DNA from: Anodontia alba
Taxonomy: Eukaryota > Mollusca > Bivalvia > Lucinida > Lucinidae
Assembly (NCBI GenBank): GCA_964016985.1
Contig: OZ024826.1
Span: forward strand, 39,101,070 to 39,165,069
DNA length: 64,000 bases
Direction: 5' to 3'
In this document: positions 54,848-64,000 of the stretch, piece by piece
Layout of the letters: each line of letters opens with the position of its first letter
How positions within the stretch are numbered: position 1 is the stretch's first letter
The notes under the pieces: generated by a model
Databases searched by the model: none
The model's input: only the letters and a program-made list of their open reading frames with translations
Told to the model about the DNA's origin: nothing
Translations under genes and position numbers: made by a program

Positions 54848-57159
54848 AGCTCACCTGAGCTCTGCTCAGGATGAGCTATTGTGATCACTTTTCGTCCGTC
54901 GTCCGTCCGTGCGTCCTTCCGTCCGTCCGTGCGTCTGTCCGTTAACATTTTCAAACGACTTCTCCTCTGAAACCGCTGAGCCAATTTTGCTCAAATTTCA
55001 TATGGAGCCTCCTTAGGTGGGGGAACGAAAAATTGCTAAAATGGTTGCGGTCCGTTGACCAAGATGGCCACCACGCCCATATATGGTAAAAACCTTTAAA
55101 AATCTTCTTCTCCAGAACCGAGAATGCCTTGGGGCTGAACCTTCGCAGGAATCATTGGGGACAGGCGGTCTACCAAAATTGCTAAAAGAATTGTCGTACG
55201 TTGACGTTTGACCTTTTTATGGCAAGGTCAAGTTTGCTTCCCTATGCATTTGTATGGGAAAAACCTTTAAAAATCTTCTTCTCCTAAACCGAGCATGCCT
55301 TATGGCTGAATCTTTGCATATATTTTTGGGAACAGGAGAGCTACCAAAATAGCTAAAATAATGGTCGTACATTGACATTTGACCTTTTTACAGTAAGGTC
55401 AATTTTGCTTCCTTATGCATTTGTATGGGAAAAATGTTCAGAATTTCAAACAACTTCTCCTCTGGAGCCTCTGGGCCAATTTTGTTCAAATTTCATATGG
55501 AGCCTCCTTAGGGTGGGGGAACGAAAAATTGCTAAAATGGTTGCGGTCCGTTGACCAAGATGGGCGCCATGCCCATATATGGTAAAAACCTTTAAAAATC
55601 TTCTTCTCCAGAACCGAGAATACCTTGGGGCTGAACCTTTGCAGGAATCATTGGGGACAGGCGGTCTACCAAAATTGCTAAAAGAATTGTCGTACGTTGA
55701 CGTTTGACCTTTTTATGGCAAGGTCAAGTTTGCTTCCCTATGCATTTGTATGGGAAAAACCTTTAAAAATCTTCTTCTCCAAAACCAAGCATGCCTTATG
55801 GCTGAATCTTTGCATATATCTTTGGGAACAGGAGGGCTACCAAAATTGCTAAAATAATGGTCATACATTGACATTTGACCTTTTTACGTTAAGGTCAATT
55901 TTGCTTCCTTATGCATTTGTATGGGAAAAATGTTCAGAATTTCAAACAACTTCTCCTCTGGAGCCAATTTTGCTCAAATTTCATATGGAGTCTCCTTAGG
56001 TAGGGGGAACAAAAGATTGCTAAAATGGTCACGGTTTGTTGACCAAGATGGGCGCCATGCCCATATATGGTAAAAACCTTTATAAATCTTCTTCTCTAGA
56101 ACCGAGGATGCTTTGGGGCTGAATGTTTGCATAAATCATCGGGGACAGGGGGTCTACCAAAGTTGCTAAAATAATGGTCATACATTGACATTTGACCTTT
56201 TTACGGCAAGGTCAAGTTGCTTCCTTATGCATTTGCATGGGAAAAAACATTTAAAAATCTTATTCTCCAAAACCGAGGATGGCTTGTGGCTGAATCTTTG
56301 CATATATCATCTGGAACGTGCGGTCTACCAAAGTTGCTAAAATAATTGTCATACATTGACATTAACCTTTTTACGGCGAGGTCGAGTTTGCTTCTGTATG
56401 CATTTGTATGGGCCCCATATATTTGTATGGAAAAGATGTTGATAATTTCAAATGGCTTTTCCCCTGAAGCCTCCGGGCCAGTGTTGCTCAAATTTCATGC
56501 GGCGCCTCCGTGGGCAGGAGAATGAAAGATTGCTAAAATGGGTATGGTCCATTGATCAAAATGGCTGCCATGCCCATATATGGTAAAAACCTTTAAAAAT
56601 CTTCTTCTCCATAACCAAATAAGCCCTGGGTCCTAATCTTTGCACAAATTACGGGGGACAGGAGATCTACCAAAATTGCTCAAATGATGGTTCTATGTTG
56701 ACATTTGACCTTTTTGCCTCCAAGGTCAAATTTGCTTCCCTATTTATGTGGGCCATATGCATTTATATTGAAAGTATCGAAGTGACTTGTAGATCAACAG
56801 TAGTTAAAATTGTTCTGATTGGAAATCTAAGATGGCCATCATCTGGTTTATATTTATAATATGTCCCTGCCACTGTGCTGTTTACATGTATAAAATCACG
56901 ATTCTTCAGAAACCACTTAGCCAATTTCCACCAAATTTCACATTGATCCTTCTGTTGAAATGTGATTGATAGTTTATTCAAATGATCATGCTCCATTGAC
57001 TGTCAGGCCCATATATTCTTCTTCAAATCTAAGAACTGCCCAAATGATGATATTTTCATTAGTTGCGATGATAGGATTGGAAAAATGTTGCATAACATCT
57101 GCATGTCTGCAGTGGCTATGTCACTCAGGTGAGCGAATCGTGGCCCATGGGCCTCTTGT
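54848..57159 (+). mobile_element. HL-2c: complete Helentron-like element, about 2.3 kb
   Basis: AGCTCACCTGAGC start with hairpin CTGCTCAGGATGAGCT and a TCCG-rich leader (54888-54942). It ends with ACTCAGGTGAGCG, hairpin GGCCCATGGGCC and tip CTCTTGT. The core is built of about four units of 490-520 bp beginning CAAGATGG...CCCATATATGG, themselves made of shorter related units. Confidence 0.8.
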
Positions 57160-57477
57160 TGAAAAAGAGCTTTGAAAGTTCTTATTAGTTTTGGTCTGTA
57201 TGTGCCAAAATGATTTCAGTATATATTTGTCTGTCTGATTTCCTGATTGATTTGAGCTGCCAAATTGATAAAATCCATTTTACCAATATTTTAAGGCATT
57301 TGTAATATGCATGATGACTGATGCAGTCACTTCAGTTAATCAATAAAAATCTATCAGCCAGAGAGAAATATTTTTTTCTTTTTTTGTCATTTTCCTCCCT
57401 CTCAAAAAAGTGTTAGAATGAGAGAGAAAAAAAACAGAACAAAAGAAAAGCAAATCCCAAATATGGACCCTTAATGC

Positions 57478-57697
57478 ATAACCACTCCCTGGGCAAATTC
57501 AGCAGACAACAAATTGATGCTGTTTTTTATTGTTCTTGCATGTATTTTCCCCAGAAAACAGGATTTGACATTTCATGCAAATTGTCTCCAGTGGAAACAA
57601 TTTGCATGAAATGTCAAACCTGTTTTCTGGGAAAAGTAAGAAAAATATTTCAATATGTTGTCTGTTAAAAATTTTACCCAGAGTACATATGTTAAAG
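57478..57697. repeat. MITE B copy
   Basis: ACCACTCCCTGGGCAAATTC start, hairpin GCAAATTGTCTCCAGTGGAA with inverse, right end CCCAGAGTACATATGTTAA. Confidence 0.8.
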
Positions 57698-57784
57698 CAT
57701 CAAAATTAAAAGCACTGCAACTTCTCTACAACAGCCAATGTCGGAAACTGTAAAAGTGGCTGTTGTAGGGAGGTAACTGCTTTT

Positions 57785-57935
57785 GTTTGTGTTGAGGTTT
57801 TAGGGCTCAGTCAACCCAATGGGGTCATGTCGAGTGTGGTTAGTTTACCTAACCACACTTTCTCTAATCAGGCTTAAGTCCTCTAACCAGTTAATCAGTA
57901 CTGAAGGAACTGTGAAGCCCTGTTCGCTAGAAAGT
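57785..57935 (-). mobile_element. SINE copy, 3' half only
   Basis: TTTGTGTTGAGGTTTTAGGG is the reversed SINE tail, followed by part of the body; the tRNA-like head is absent. A second SINE follows immediately in the same orientation. Confidence 0.75.
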
Positions 57936-57936
57936 T

Positions 57937-58205
57937 TTTGTTTGTGTTGAGGTTTTACAGCCCAGTCAACCCGATTGGGTAATGTAGAGTGTGGTCAGTT
58001 TACCTATTCACACTTTTACTGGGCAGGCTTAGTCCTCTAAGTGGTTAATCAGTATTGTGCACACTTCTTTTGCCAGAAACTGACAACTGTCCTTCTTAAA
58101 TCAGCATAGAAATATTTCATGATCAATCTCCACAAAAAATGTTGCTGACCCAGCTGGTGTCGAACCTGCAACCTCCTGATCACCTGTCAGACACATCCAG
58201 GCCGG
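57937..58205 (-). mobile_element. tRNA-derived SINE, nearly complete
   Basis: On the minus strand: B box GGTTCGACACC, GGTCAGCAACATT, body AGAAGTGTGCACAATACTG and tail TAAAACCTCAACACAAAC. The A box region is truncated. Confidence 0.8.
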
Positions 58206-58224
58206 CAAGAAGGTGACTGCAGTA

Positions 58225-58700
58225 CATCTGAAAGCCTGAGCAAACAGTGTAGACCAGATCAGATGCCACAGAATGTGAGTGCATCTGATCTGGGTCTGAT
58301 CAGTTGCATTCACATCTGATCATCTGATCAGATGCATTCACATTTTTTGGCATCTGATCTGGGTCTACACTGTTTGCCACTCATTCAGCAGGTCTTACAC
58401 ACATCAGCAGGTAGTCAAAGGGACTTGCTTAACCATTGACATGCTGAATAGATTAAGATGCCACACCCATTTCTAACTTCCAGCCAGTCATATTACTTGA
58501 TCCGAGTTTTTGATAGAAATTCACATATTTAATGACAAACAGTGCAGATCCAGATCAGTTGGCTTCTTCAGAAGCCAGCTGATCTGGATCTACACTGTTT
58601 GCTAAGACAGGGCATGTCGTGCTCAGCAAGAGAAGGGTTAAAGGTTTAGGTTAAGTATGGTATAGAGTTAAGGTGTCACAAAAAATTGGGGTATATACGG
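58225..58700. repeat. MITE H copy interrupted by MITE G
   Basis: It has an enlarged central hairpin with two GCATCTGATCTGGGTCT modules. The right end GGTTAAGTATGGTATAGAGT to TATATACGG lies beyond the MITE G at 58429-58641. Confidence 0.7.
58429..58641 (+). mobile_element. MITE G copy 6, nested in MITE H
   Basis: TTAACCATTGACATGCTGAA start and GAGAAGGGTTAA end; core GATCAGTTGGCTTC with inverse. Confidence 0.8.
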
Positions 58701-58820
58701 TAATTATATAGTAAAAGTAACAATACTTTGGGAATTCAGAAAAGTGAATGTTAGTAGGTGGTGGCTGTTGTTGAGCAATGATTGGTAGTGAAAGTTTTCC
58801 ATGTATCAGCAGAGAGCATT

Positions 58821-59034
58821 TTAACCCTTGTCCTGCTGAATAAATTAAGAAGCCACACCCATTTTTACTTTTCAGCCAATCAAATTACTTAATCCAGATT
58901 GTTGATACAGATTCACATACTTAATGGCAAACAGTGCAGATCCAGATCAGTTGGCTTCTTCAGAAGCCAGCTGATCTGGATTTACACTGTTTGCAAAGGC
59001 AGGATATATCCGGGTTCAGCAGGACAAGAGTTAA
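58821..59034 (+). mobile_element. MITE G copy 7
   Basis: TTAACCCTTGTCCTGCTGAA start and CAGCAGGACAAGAGTTAA end. Confidence 0.85.
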
Positions 59035-59217
59035 CCTTTAAAGTGCTCAATCACAAAGTCAGAGATGGAAGAGTCCATTTAAGAAGTTCAGGGGTGAAAG
59101 TGACTTTTTTGTAATTTTCAGAGAATATAAGGCATTTCATGTGAATCAATTCAGATAAATGCCAGGCCTTATTTTCTTTGCAGAGTAAAGTGTAAAAAAA
59201 AAAAACATAGCTGTGTT

Positions 59218-59450
59218 TCCAATATGCTGAAAAAAAATTGGTTGGTAGGTAGGAGAAACTTTTTTTTATTTTTTCTATTTTTTATCCACAAAAGAACAGG
59301 ATCAGGCCTGTAATTTTATGAAAATGCAGGTATTTTGTGAAAGGTTGGTGCTTCATTTTTTTTATTTTGCATGTTTACTGATAAAAAATAGCAGAGTCGG
59401 GTGTTTGAAACACTCAGGGTCGGTTGGGTTAGTGGAAGCTTACACAGTTT
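59218..59450. repeat. MITE M copy 2
   Basis: TAGCTGTGTTTCCAATATGC start and AGTGGAAGCTTACACAGTTT end; reverse orientation of 10625-10866. Confidence 0.65.
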
Positions 59451-59698
59451 GTTTGTTTTTTACACCTAATAAAAACAAAAATTGAATGTCATACTTAATA
59501 GTGCTTTCTTTAGGTCAAAATAAGAAAAAAAAATCGACACTTTTTGGTTGAAAAAAGTGCCTTATCAACAGCTTGAAATAATACATGACACAGTCATGTA
59601 TTATATGAATCATTTACAAATAAATTCCAGAAAAAAATAAAGCTTGAAATTTTAAGTGAATCATCCTTCAGAGTGCCAAGTCCTATTTTCTTGAACAA

Positions 59699-59897
59699 TT
59701 AACCCTTGTCCTGCTGAATAATTTAAGATGCCATGCTCACTTCTAATCAGATTACTTGATCCATATTGTTGCTATAAATTCACATACATAATGGCAAACT
59801 GTGCAGATCCAGATCAGTTGGCATAGAAGCCAACTGATCTGGATCTACACTGTTTGCAAAGGCAGGGTATATCTGGGTTCAGCAGGACAAGGGCTAA
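59699..59897 (+). mobile_element. MITE G copy 8
   Basis: TTAACCCTTGTCCTGCTGAA start, CAGCAGGACAAGGGCTAA end, shortened loop. Confidence 0.8.
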
Positions 59898-59926
59898 GAA
59901 TATTGTCCAATTACATTTTGTCATAA

Positions 59927-60071
59927 ACCCTCAAAATGCTGAATAAAATTGTAGTAGACGTCATTATTATTTCTTTATTATTTTTCTGAAAAATAAATAT
60001 GACTTAGCATTTCATGTGAATCATCTGCTGGGCAGCTGATTCACATGAAATGTCAAGTCTTATTTTCTCTG

Positions 60072-60124
<53 letters not shown>

Positions 60125-60169
60125 TCAAATGTTGTTTGCTGCTGTTATGCTTAGCACTTTAAGGGTTAA
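59927..60169. repeat. MITE A copy with internal (AC)n
   Basis: Hairpin TTTCATGTGAATCATCTGC/GCTGATTCACATGAAA, and right end GCACTTTAAGGGTTAA. The A-rich stretch normally following CTCTGAAA is replaced by an AC microsatellite. Confidence 0.8.
60074..60121. repeat. (AC)24 microsatellite
   Basis: Uninterrupted AC dinucleotides, about 24 units, inside the right arm of a MITE A. Confidence 0.95.
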
Positions 60170-60542
60170 TGCACTTATTGTGCATATTGGTTTATAGTTT
60201 CCTGCTTTATCTGAGGATTGAATATTTATTTTCTCAGTTTCATGCATTTTGCAAGTTTTAGCCTTAATTGCCAAATCACTGACCACAGAATTAAATCAGA
60301 CACCATATATTCATTACCAGTGATTGATTCAGTACTTTGTAACAGGTGTGGCATATTATACATTGCTCATCAATGTTGCATGTGAGGGTTGATCAATAGC
60401 ATTTACACTGCATGTGATAAAGGGCTTATGGTTAATAAGTTTATTGCATTGTGTATGATGTGGCCATACTGTTGAATAAATTTATTACACAAATTATGAT
60501 AAAGGGTTTGATCAGCATATGTTTTTACACCTACCAGTACAG

Positions 60543-60692
60543 GCATCTATCCATCCGTCCAGCAATAGATCCATCCATCTTTCTTCCATTCATGAAGTAA
60601 TCCATCTGTCCATCCATCTATCCATTCATCTATCTGTCTGTCTGTCCATGATCCATCCATCCAACCAAACATCTGTCCATCCATCCTTGTGT
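60543..60692. repeat. Imperfect ATCC/GTCC tetranucleotide repeat
   Basis: Many CATCCATC, CTGTCTGTC and CCATCCGTCC words over 150 bp with interruptions. Confidence 0.8.
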
Positions 60693-60847
60693 CCTTAGCA
60701 TTTAAGTCTGATTCCCTGCAGCCATAAAACCTTGCATAAGGTTTCTTCTCAAGGTGGACTTCAGCCAAAACTGCAGTACTATTTTATGTGACTGATCTAT
60801 ACTGCATGCTTGTTGACATTATAATATGTTGTTTGCACTCTGGTGTC

Positions 60848-61061
60848 TTAACCCTTGTCATGCTGAAGATTTTAAGATGCCACGCCTACGTCTAACTGTC
60901 AGCCAGTGAGATTACATGATCCAGCTTGTTGATACAAATTCATATACTAAATGATAAACAGTGCAGCTCCAGATCGGTTGGTGTCTTCAGAAGCCAAGTG
61001 ATCTGGATCTACAGTGTTTGCAAAGGCAGGGTATATCCATGTTCAGCAGGACAAGGGTTAA
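60848..61061 (+). mobile_element. MITE G copy 9
   Basis: TTAACCCTTGTCATGCTGAA start and TTCAGCAGGACAAGGGTTAA end. Confidence 0.85.
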
Positions 61062-61687
61062 ACCTTAGTAACCATGAAACCTAGCATAAGGTGATGCACT
61101 CCTTACTGCAGTACATGTACCATCTTGTGACCTTGACCTATATATTTCATACTCTGATAACATCCTATTAAAGTTTTTGAGACCCTGTTACTGCAATGAT
61201 CAGTGACGTATAGGAATCTTACCTTTCTTCTTCAAAGTTCTAAATATGATTGGAAATTGGGCCTTAATGCTTATGAGAGATGATTCAAACTATTACAGCC
61301 TGCATCTTAGAGCAGCCATAATGTGTTGATTTTTTTTGATTTTTTTTATTTCAGTATTTTCTGCATGAATATATATACTGTTGTACTCAAGTTTGACAAT
61401 GTTTGTGGAAAAATAATAAAAACATTATGGGTACAACTGAATTTGATTTTCACTTTCATTTCTTACAAAATTTGTGTAAACCCTAGCATTTACATTTCTC
61501 TTAATATACAGCACCTTCAATATTGACCTATATTTATGGTCTGTTGACATCATAAATTTGTATGGTAACCCCAGAGTTATCCATAGCTTTTGTTTCACCT
61601 TCAACAATGAAACTTTGTCTATATGTACTTCAGTACTGCAGTAGCATCACCTGTATTTACACTGTTGTCTCAGTAAAGTTTATGTTG
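61062..61687. other. Non-coding DNA, no feature recognised
   Basis: Contains ATGTACCATCTTGTGACCTT and CATCACCTGTATTTACACTG, loosely HL-like wording, but no tandem unit or hairpin I can define. The 60-67-codon frames here have no motif. Confidence 0.35.
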
Positions 61688-61897
61688 ACTTGTCCTGTTG
61701 AACCTGGATATGACCTGCCTTTGCAAACAGTGTAGATCCAGATCAGTTGGCTTCTGAAGAAGCCATGTGATCTGAATCTGCACTGTTAATGTCATTCAGT
61801 ATGTGAATTTGTAAATACAATCTGGATTAAGTAATCTGATTGGCTGACAATTCAAAATGGGCATGGCATCTTAATTTATTCAACATTACAAGGGTTA
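61688..61897 (-). mobile_element. MITE G copy 10
   Basis: Reverse orientation, ACTTGTCCTGTTGAACCTGG to ATTACAAGGGTTAA; diverged. Confidence 0.75.
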
Positions 61898-62280
61898 ACC
61901 CTCACAATTTGAGCCTGTTTCTTTTCAACTACAGCACTGCAATCAACCAGGAAACCTTGCTGAAGGTGTACTCTAGCAACATTGTGTGCCATTAACCCAC
62001 ATGGTTTGTTAACTTTATAAATTTTGTGTCTGTCTTAATATCAACCACATGCAGCTCTTGCTCTTCTTCAGATATAGCACTTGCAACCAACTTATCTTAC
62101 CTATGGTTTCTCCTCAATATGTACTCAAGCACAACTGTATGTTTATGTCCTTGACCTATATTGACCCCTTTGGCCTTGAGCAATTTTGCATCATCCCTCA
62201 CATTTAAATCTGTTTCTTTCTGTATGTCTAGACTATAACATCTGTAGCCTTTAAAATTAGTCTCCTAAGAATTCTTCACA

Positions 62281-62595
62281 GGCCTGGGTGGCTCAGTTGG
62301 ATGCCCATCTGACTGATGACCAGGAGATTACCAGGGTTCGACCCCAGCCAGGTCGGCAACATTCTTTCATACAGAGATGAATATGAAATATTTTCTACTG
62401 TCATTCTTTCCCTTCAGCTGATTCAAGAAGGGCAGTTGCCAGTTTCTGGCGAAAGAATGTGCACAATACTGGTTAACTGCTTGGAGGACTAAAAAAGCCT
62501 GCTGAGTAAAAGTGTGGTTAGGTAAACTGACCTTGCTTGACATGACCCCATTGGGTTGACTGGGCTGTTAAACCTTAACACAAACAAACAAATCA
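62281..62595 (+). mobile_element. tRNA-derived SINE, full-length
   Basis: A box TGGCTCAGTTGG (62289-62300), B box GGTTCGACCCC (62335-62345) at tRNA-like spacing, body GAAAGAATGTGCACAATACT, tail GTTAAACCTTAACACAAAC. It provides the family reference here. Confidence 0.9.
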
Positions 62596-62778
62596 CAAGC
62601 TGTACAAAAGTACCGCAATATATTTTGTCTTTTTGTCCTATATTCCTTTTTCTTTTGAATTCATAAAGTCTTTCAGCTGATCTACAGGAACAATCTGTAA
62701 TAAATTGGTGAATGTTTGCCAACCATTATGTCCATGGGGAATATCCAAATTTAAATGCAAAATGTGGGAACCCCAAGC

Positions 62779-63006
62779 TTAACCCATTGTAGGCGAGAGA
62801 CCCCTAAAAGGGTAATTGGCAAACAGTGCAGATCCAGATCAGACACTGCAGAACGTGGTGTCTGACCAGGGTCTCCACTGTTTGCAAATAGTTTAGTCAT
62901 TTTTCTCTAGGAATATCTAAATCTCATAGCCAGACATACCTAAAAATGAAATTGAACTCTTCCAATATATAGTGTGGGAGAGTCTATTCAATAAACAATG
63001 GGTTAA
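62779..63006. repeat. MITE O copy 2
   Basis: TTAACCCATTGTAGGCGAGA start and AATAAACAATGGGTTAA end. Core GCAAACAGTGCAGATCCAGA with inverse; reverse orientation of 14208-14427. Confidence 0.8.
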
Positions 63007-63192
63007 CATGGGCAGTAAACAGCCACCAACTGAAACAGTATGAGCCAGTGCATGACAAAATCTACAATAACACCTATGCAATGAGGTGCTTCTAATGAGC
63101 ACCACCCCATAACGTTTTCATGGATAAATAAGAAAACTGTCAATAATTGTTGGATGAAAACGTCTAATCTGGAGCTATATTAGATGATTAGA

Positions 63193-63430
63193 ATTTTTTA
63201 GGCTCAGTTGGATGTGTGTCCGACTGGTGATCAGTTGTGGGTTCGACCCCCGCTGGGTCGGCAACATTCTTTTGTCGAGATTGATCATGAAATGTTTTCT
63301 ACGGTCATTCTCTCTGTTCCGCTGATTTAGACGACTAAGCCTGCCCAATAAAGGTGTGGTTAGGTAAACTGACTGCACTGGACATGACCCCATTGGATTG
63401 CTGGGCTGTAAAACCTGACAAGACAAACAA
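63193..63430 (+). mobile_element. SINE copy, internally shortened
   Basis: GGCTCAGTTGGATGTGTGTC head, B box GGGTTCGACCCC. The middle GAAAGAATGTGCAC segment is deleted, and the tail ends CTGTAAAACCTGAC. Confidence 0.8.
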
Positions 63431-63520
63431 AAACTTCCTAGCAAACAGGGCTTCACAGTTCCGTCAGACCATCTTAAAGTAGATGATACTTAGGTCTTGA
63501 TAAGAGTGGGTATCACGTAA

Positions 63521-63639
63521 ATATTTTTCTTATTTCTCCATGAAAACATATGTTGTGGGTACTCATTAGAAGCACCTCACCAAGGCACTTCTAATGAGTA
63601 CCCACAACATATGTTTTTGTGGAGAAATAAGAAAAATAT
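63521..63639. repeat. MITE F, nearly perfect hairpin of about 118 bp
   Basis: Arms of about 50 bp run from TATTTTTCTTATTTCTCCA to GTACTCATTAGAAG and back, around a loop of about 14 bases near 63578. Related weaker copies lie at about 43360-43470, 50090-50230 and 63060-63150. Confidence 0.85.
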
Positions 63640-64000
63640 AATGCGAAGCACCTTCAAGTACTCACAAGATATATTTTCGTGAAGAAATAAGAAAAAATAT
63701 CAATACTTTTCGATTGAAAAAAATCTTCTTGTTAAGAGCTATGTCATGTGAAGAAAATGTCATTCCCTGTTTTTCTAGAAAAATAAGAAATCTTTTTTAA
63801 AATGTCAGATGCTCATATTAAAATTCAGCCTCTAAAGTTAATACATACAGCATAGGTATGTTACCTGGGTTCACAAAGTGAAAAGGGTGCTTTTACTGCC
63901 TGTGTGAACAGAGACACTGAGCCCAGATCAGACTGCTTATTTGCACAGTATATGCAAGGTCTTCATTGTTTACCAGTATCCCTTGATACAGTAAACAGAC

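Noticed and set aside
60543..60692. ATCC-rich repeat and TCCG leaders as telomere-like DNA
   Set aside because: The unit is not TTAGGG or any known telomere repeat. The TCCG runs belong to the leaders of HL elements.
21592..63430. SINE heads as tRNA genes
   Set aside because: A and B boxes are present but the cloverleaf is not complete, and every copy has a SINE body and tail.

Overview
This window looks like intergenic or intronic DNA from a marine bivalve, probably a venerid clam or close relative. The genus is inferred from repeat types, not from a gene. I find no convincing host protein-coding exon. The solid genic items are one intact tRNA-Gln(CUG) gene at 4.67 kb, a dead mariner transposase at 15.1-16.4 kb, a dead and twice-interrupted LINE at 21.35-25.3 kb, and a 277-codon reading frame of unknown family at 31.95-32.79 kb that carries one in-frame TGA.

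Nearly everything else is mobile-element debris of three kinds. (1) Palindromic MITEs occur every few hundred bases. I label the families A to R locally; many end in TTAA-CCC, and several families with different ends share the same central palindrome. (2) Tandem-repeat-cored elements have the architecture of non-autonomous Helentrons (HINEs): a short terminal inverted repeat, a subterminal copy of it near the other end, then a 3' tip in most families ending CTTG (CTAG in HL-1), with TCCG-rich leaders in several. I label these HL-1 to HL-7. Every one I can orient points the same way. (3) tRNA-derived SINEs make up the third kind.

Layout. 0-4.6 kb: HL-3 tip, MITEs D, E, N and P, and HL-5. 4.67-5.45 kb: tRNA and a CpG-rich, non-repetitive, promoter-like block. 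5.5-13 kb: MITEs, including a clean nested insertion with a TCTA duplication. 13.15-14.05 kb: HL-4. 15.08-16.43 kb: mariner. 17-21 kb: MITEs and a polypyrimidine repeat. 21.35-25.3 kb: LINE broken by a SINE and by HL-1. 27.76-30.03 kb: HL-2a. 31.2-32.8 kb: MITE L and the unknown ORF with a five-hairpin array. 33.33-35.9 kb: second HL-1 copy. 37.05-37.63 kb: minisatellite. 38.69-40.76 kb: HL-2b. 41-45 kb: MITEs and a satellite apparently derived from a MITE arm. 45.49-47.2 kb: HL-3. 47.3-49.1 kb: possible promoter-like unique DNA and G-rich tracts. 51.96-53.3 kb: 151-bp satellite. 53.94-57.16 kb: HL-2d and HL-2c. 57.5-64 kb: MITEs, SINEs and microsatellites.

No operon or pathway is present. 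The interest lies in how the repeats are built, nested and oriented, and in the transcription-factor-like motifs they carry in tandem.
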